DNA of 64,000 nucleotides, taken from the NCBI RefSeq assembly GCF_002160985.1, contig NZ_NFLQ01000009.1:58416-122415 (forward strand). The letters run 5' to 3'. Position numbers and translations under genes: made by a program. Positions within the stretch are counted from its first letter, which is position 1. Every line of letters starts with the position of its first letter. Below are positions 60,741 to 64,000 of this stretch, in pieces. The notes under the pieces were generated by a model. It made no database searches. It was not told the DNA's origin and was given only the letters and a program-made list of their open reading frames with translations. Source of the DNA: Lachnoclostridium sp. An118 (lineage in GTDB: Bacteria > Bacillota > Clostridia > Lachnospirales > Lachnospiraceae).

Positions 60741-62096
60741 TCACATTTTCTCCAGCCCGTGTATCCAGTCCGACTTCAGGAAATAAACCAGAAAGACAAC
60801 ACTGCTCAGCGCCCAGGTCAGCGGATAGGCCCAGAAGACTGTCCGGATATCCGGAACAATGCGCACCGCGATACTGATATAGCTGACCCGTATCACGCAC
60901 CAGCAGATCATCATGACAAACATAGGTACGACTGACCTTCCCGCTCCCCGCAGGATACCCGCCATGCAGTGTGAAAAGGCAAGCAGAAAATAAAACCAGG
61001 TCACTGTCCTCGCCCACTGGACGCCATAGCTGACAGCCTCCGGACCGCCTCCGAAAGCTCCTGTCAGCACCGGGGCCAGCAGGTTGATGACAAGACCGAT
61101 GATTTCCGCTATGGTGAGGGAGCATACTGCCCCGAACACCGCTCCCTTCTTCGCCCGCTCATATTCTCTTGCCCCAAGATTTTGACTGATAAATGTGGTC
61201 AGGGCCAATGCAAAGCATGTGATAGGCAGAAACCCAAATCCCTCTATCTTTGAGTAGGAGCCGCAGCCAGCCACAGCAGTGGCGCCAAATGCATTGATGT
61301 TGGATTGTACAAACACGTTTGCCACCGAGATGATGGAGTTCTGTATCCCTGCCGGAACGCCGTTCTTTACGATCTGCCTCAGCATCTGCGTGTCCGGCCT
61401 GATTTCCCTTACCTTCAGCCGGAAAGCCTCATTTCCCTTCACCAGCTGATACAGACACAGGGAGGCGCTGAGAAACTGGGAAATGACCGTGGCAAAGGCC
61501 GCTGACCACACGCCCATTCCTATTGCCCCGACAAAGAGCAGATCCAGCGCTATATTCGTGAAGGAGGAAATAATGAGGAAAAACAGCGGGTGTCTGCTGT
61601 CCCCCAAAGCCTGCAGGATCCCCACAAAGAAATTGTACATGACAAAGGCAAGAGAGCCTGCAAAATAGACCCGGAAGTAGGCAAGAGACTGAGGCAGCAC
61701 TTCATCCGGCGTTCCCATGAGCACCAGAATGCGGGGCGCTGCCAGCACTCCTGCAATCGTCAGGATGACACCGCACGTCAAGCCAAAAATGATCGTTGTA
61801 TGGATGGATCTTTTCAGATTCCCGCTGTCCCCCGCCCCAAAATATTTTCCGGTGACAACACCTGCCCCGATGGCAATCCCGTTAAAAAATCCCACCATGA
61901 GAAAGATCAGATTTCCGGATGAGCTGACGGCAGCCAGAGCGTTGTTTCCAAGAAAATTGCCCACGATCACTGAGTCCGCTGTATTGTAGAGCTGCTGAAA
62001 CAGATTTCCCCAGAAAAGAGGAACGGCAAATGCGATCATACGCTTCCAGATAGGACCGTCCGTCATAAGTGTTGCAGATGCTGCTTTGCCAGCCAT
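60741..62096 (-). CDS. MATE-family efflux transporter
   Basis: 451 residues, twelve helices in two MatE repeats: FAVPLFWGNLFQQLYNTADSVIVGNFLG at the start and QIVKNGVPAGIQNSIISVANVFVQ at the second half. It is a different subtype from the MATE at 38886. It exports a cation or drug by Na+/H+ antiport. The gene lies downstream of the tRNA cluster on the same strand, shielded by a terminator at 62132-62171. Confidence 0.94.
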   Translation of the reverse strand: MAGKAASATLMTDGPIWKRMIAFAVPLFWGNLFQQLYNTADSVIVGNFLGNNALAAVSSSGNLIFLMVGFFNGIAIGAGVVTGKYFGAGDSGNLKRSIHTTIIFGLTCGVILTIAGVLAAPRILVLMGTPDEVLPQSLAYFRVYFAGSLAFVMYNFFVGILQALGDSRHPLFFLIISSFTNIALDLLFVGAIGMGVWSAAFATVISQFLSASLCLYQLVKGNEAFRLKVREIRPDTQMLRQIVKNGVPAGIQNSIISVANVFVQSNINAFGATAVAGCGSYSKIEGFGFLPITCFALALTTFISQNLGAREYERAKKGAVFGAVCSLTIAEIIGLVINLLAPVLTGAFGGGPEAVSYGVQWARTVTWFYFLLAFSHCMAGILRGAGRSVVPMFVMMICWCVIRVSYISIAVRIVPDIRTVFWAYPLTWALSSVVFLVYFLKSDWIHGLEKM

Positions 62097-62131
62097 AGTA
62101 CATTCCCCCTGACTCGATTATTTCACATACA

Positions 62132-62171
62132 GGAAAAATCAGCACTGCAAATACGCAGTGCTGATTTTTCC
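62132..62171 (-). terminator. Terminator of the rRNA-tRNA transcript
   Basis: Perfect 17-bp stem GGAAAAATCAGCACTGC with GCAGTGCTGATTTTTCC, 11 bases after the last tRNA. Confidence 0.9.
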
Positions 62172-62181
62172 TCTCATTCCA

Positions 62182-62254
62182 TGAGCGTGCGGGGATTCGA
62201 ACCCCGGACAACTTGATTAAAAGTCAAGTGCTCTACCACCTGAGCTACACGCCC
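62182..62254 (-). tRNA. tRNA-Lys (TTT)
   Basis: 73 nt. Acceptor GGGCGTG with CACGCTC (one G-T pair); anticodon loop CTTTTAA gives TTT. Discriminator A. CCA not encoded. Last of the cluster. Confidence 0.95.
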
Positions 62255-62279
62255 ATATACAATTTTTAGAAAAAGAAAG

Positions 62280-62352
<73 letters not shown>

Positions 62353-62356
62353 ATAG

Positions 62357-62430
62357 TTGCGGGGATAGGATTTGAACCTATGACCTTCGGGTTATGAGCC
62401 CGACGAGCTTCCAGACTGCTCCACCCCGCG
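62357..62430 (-). tRNA. Initiator tRNA-Met (CAT)
   Basis: 74 nt. Acceptor CGCGGGG opposite CCCCGCA: the C1-A72 mismatch marks the formyl-Met initiator. Anticodon stem ends with GGG/CCC pairs (CGGGCTCATAACCCG), the other initiator sign. Confidence 0.95.
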
Positions 62431-62459
62431 TCAATATTTAACAATTTTTAGAAAATGAA

Positions 62460-62532
62460 AGCCGATGATCGGACTCGAACCGATAACCTGCTGATTACAA
62501 ATCAGCTGCTCTGCCAATTGAGCCACATCGGC
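62460..62532 (-). tRNA. tRNA-Thr (TGT)
   Basis: 73 nt. Acceptor GCCGATG with CATCGGC; anticodon loop TTTGTAA gives TGT; discriminator U. Confidence 0.94.
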
Positions 62533-62539
62533 GTGCGAA

Positions 62540-62621
62540 TGGATGGAGAAGGATTCGAACCTTCGAAGGCGTTGCCAACAGATTTACAGTCTGCCCCCTT
62601 TGGCCACTCGGGAATCCATCC
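62540..62621 (-). tRNA. tRNA-Tyr (GTA)
   Basis: 82 nt with a long variable arm, class II. Acceptor GGATGGA with TCCATCC; anticodon loop CTGTAAA gives GTA; discriminator A. Confidence 0.95.
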
Positions 62622-62627
62622 ATGTAA

Positions 62628-62700
62628 TGGGGCCTATAGGGCTCGAACCTATGACCCTCTGCTTGTAAGGCAGATGCTCTCCCAGCTGAGCTAAGACCCC
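62628..62700 (-). tRNA. tRNA-Val (TAC)
   Basis: 73 nt. Acceptor GGGGTCT with AGGCCCC (one T-G pair); anticodon loop CTTACAA gives TAC; discriminator A. Confidence 0.95.
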
Positions 62701-62707
62701 AAATGAA

Positions 62708-62757
62708 ACAACCACGCTGCTAAGCTCGTGAAAAACCTCGCTAAGCCAGCAGGTTGT
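62708..62757 (-). ncRNA. Hairpin family, copy A, between tRNA-Val and tRNA-Asp
   Basis: Minus strand: outer ACAACC/GGTTGT pairs, then GCT/AGC, then GCTTAGC-GAGG...CGA-GCTTAGC. Shares the CTTxxC-GAGGT..TTTC..GA-GxxTAG core with copies B and C; the three core pairs are AGC/GCT here. Confidence 0.6.
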
Positions 62758-62758
62758 A

Positions 62759-62800
62759 GCTTAACACTAGCCTCGAAAAGACCTCGGCAAGTGCCTAAGC
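62759..62800 (-). ncRNA. Hairpin family, copy B, next to tRNA-Asp
   Basis: Minus strand: GCTTA/TAAGC outer pairs, CACT/AGTG, then the core CTTGCC-GAGG...CGA-GGCTAG. The three core pairs are GCC/GGC. It follows copy A with one base between, 3 bases from tRNA-Asp. Confidence 0.6.
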
Positions 62801-62803
62801 TAA

Positions 62804-62877
62804 CGACCCAGAAGAGACTCGAACTCTCGACCTCCGCCGTGACAGGGCGGCGCTCTAACCAACTGAGCCACTGGGCC
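62804..62877 (-). tRNA. tRNA-Asp (GTC)
   Basis: 74 nt. Acceptor GGCCCAG with CTGGGTC (one G-T pair); anticodon CTGTCAC loop gives GTC; discriminator G as expected for Asp. Confidence 0.95.
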
Positions 62878-62959
62878 GTATTATATTGAAGATATCATGT
62901 ACCTTCAAAACCACATACAAGAAATCTTTCCTATCTTCCATCTCTTCCCGAACCTTTAT

Positions 62960-64000
<1,041 letters not shown>

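Overview
The window looks like chromosome from a spore-forming Firmicute of the Lachnospiraceae type. The evidence is spmA and spmB, sortase-type surface proteins ending in A(P/A)RTG, a DUF1002 exoprotein, a DUF5067 zinc-ribbon membrane protein, strong AGGAGG ribosome sites with frequent TTG/GTG starts, moderately high GC in the core, and 3-prime 23S rRNA sequence. No species is claimed. Most genes read on the minus strand.

Layout. 0-1.8 kb: a DUF2798 membrane protein and two tandem small structured RNAs. 1.7-8.3 kb: a 6.5 kb integrative element between 30-bp direct repeats, carrying a Tn916-type integrase, Xis-like protein, rolling-circle (HUH) Rep, an AT-rich gene of unknown function, a sortase-anchored surface protein and a ribbon-helix-helix protein. 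It sits in the 3-prime end of the second small RNA and brings a replacement terminator. 8.3-18.5 kb: core genes (tRNA-Lys, DUF6512, DUF1002, thioredoxin, trmB, glgB, a 1056-residue acidic TPR/P-loop protein). 18.6-19.4 kb: a gene-free AT-rich stretch with its own promoter and terminator, a candidate large structured RNA. 19.6-27 kb: bioY under a BirA box, an ECF sigma factor with a beta-propeller membrane partner, aconitase, a lipoprotein and an SDR. 27-37.3 kb: a defence island with a broken superoxide dismutase gene, a complete Wadjet JetABCD operon (reading A to D from 34.2 down to 27.6 kb), a DUF885 lipoprotein and a truncated HipBST-like cassette. 37.5-45 kb: spmB and spmA split by a MATE transporter and an AlbA-domain regulator, then a broken aminotransferase gene and a divergent LysR regulator. 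45-49 kb: an AI-2E permease and a P-type ATPase behind a yybP-ykoY (Mn2+) riboswitch. 49-51 kb: a beta-helix surface protein whose promoter spacer holds a G7 tract. 51-58 kb: a sugar/sugar-acid operon (RpiR, Zn-dehydrogenase, class I aldolase, FGGY kinase, 2-hydroxyacid dehydrogenase, KdgT-type permease). 58-62 kb: DUF5067 protein, Na+ symporter, MATE. 62.1-64 kb: seven tRNAs and the 3-prime part of a 23S rRNA gene, all minus strand.

Most unusual signals: (1) the element that regenerates a small-RNA terminator on integration; (2) the ~730-nt promoter-to-terminator region lacking a gene; (3) a hairpin family in three copies with compensatory stem changes, once at the predicted 5-prime end of the Wadjet leader and twice between tRNA genes; (4) a nested perfect inverted repeat beside the AlbA-domain gene; (5) the G-tract promoter of a surface protein. 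All functional statements are from sequence reading; no search was run.
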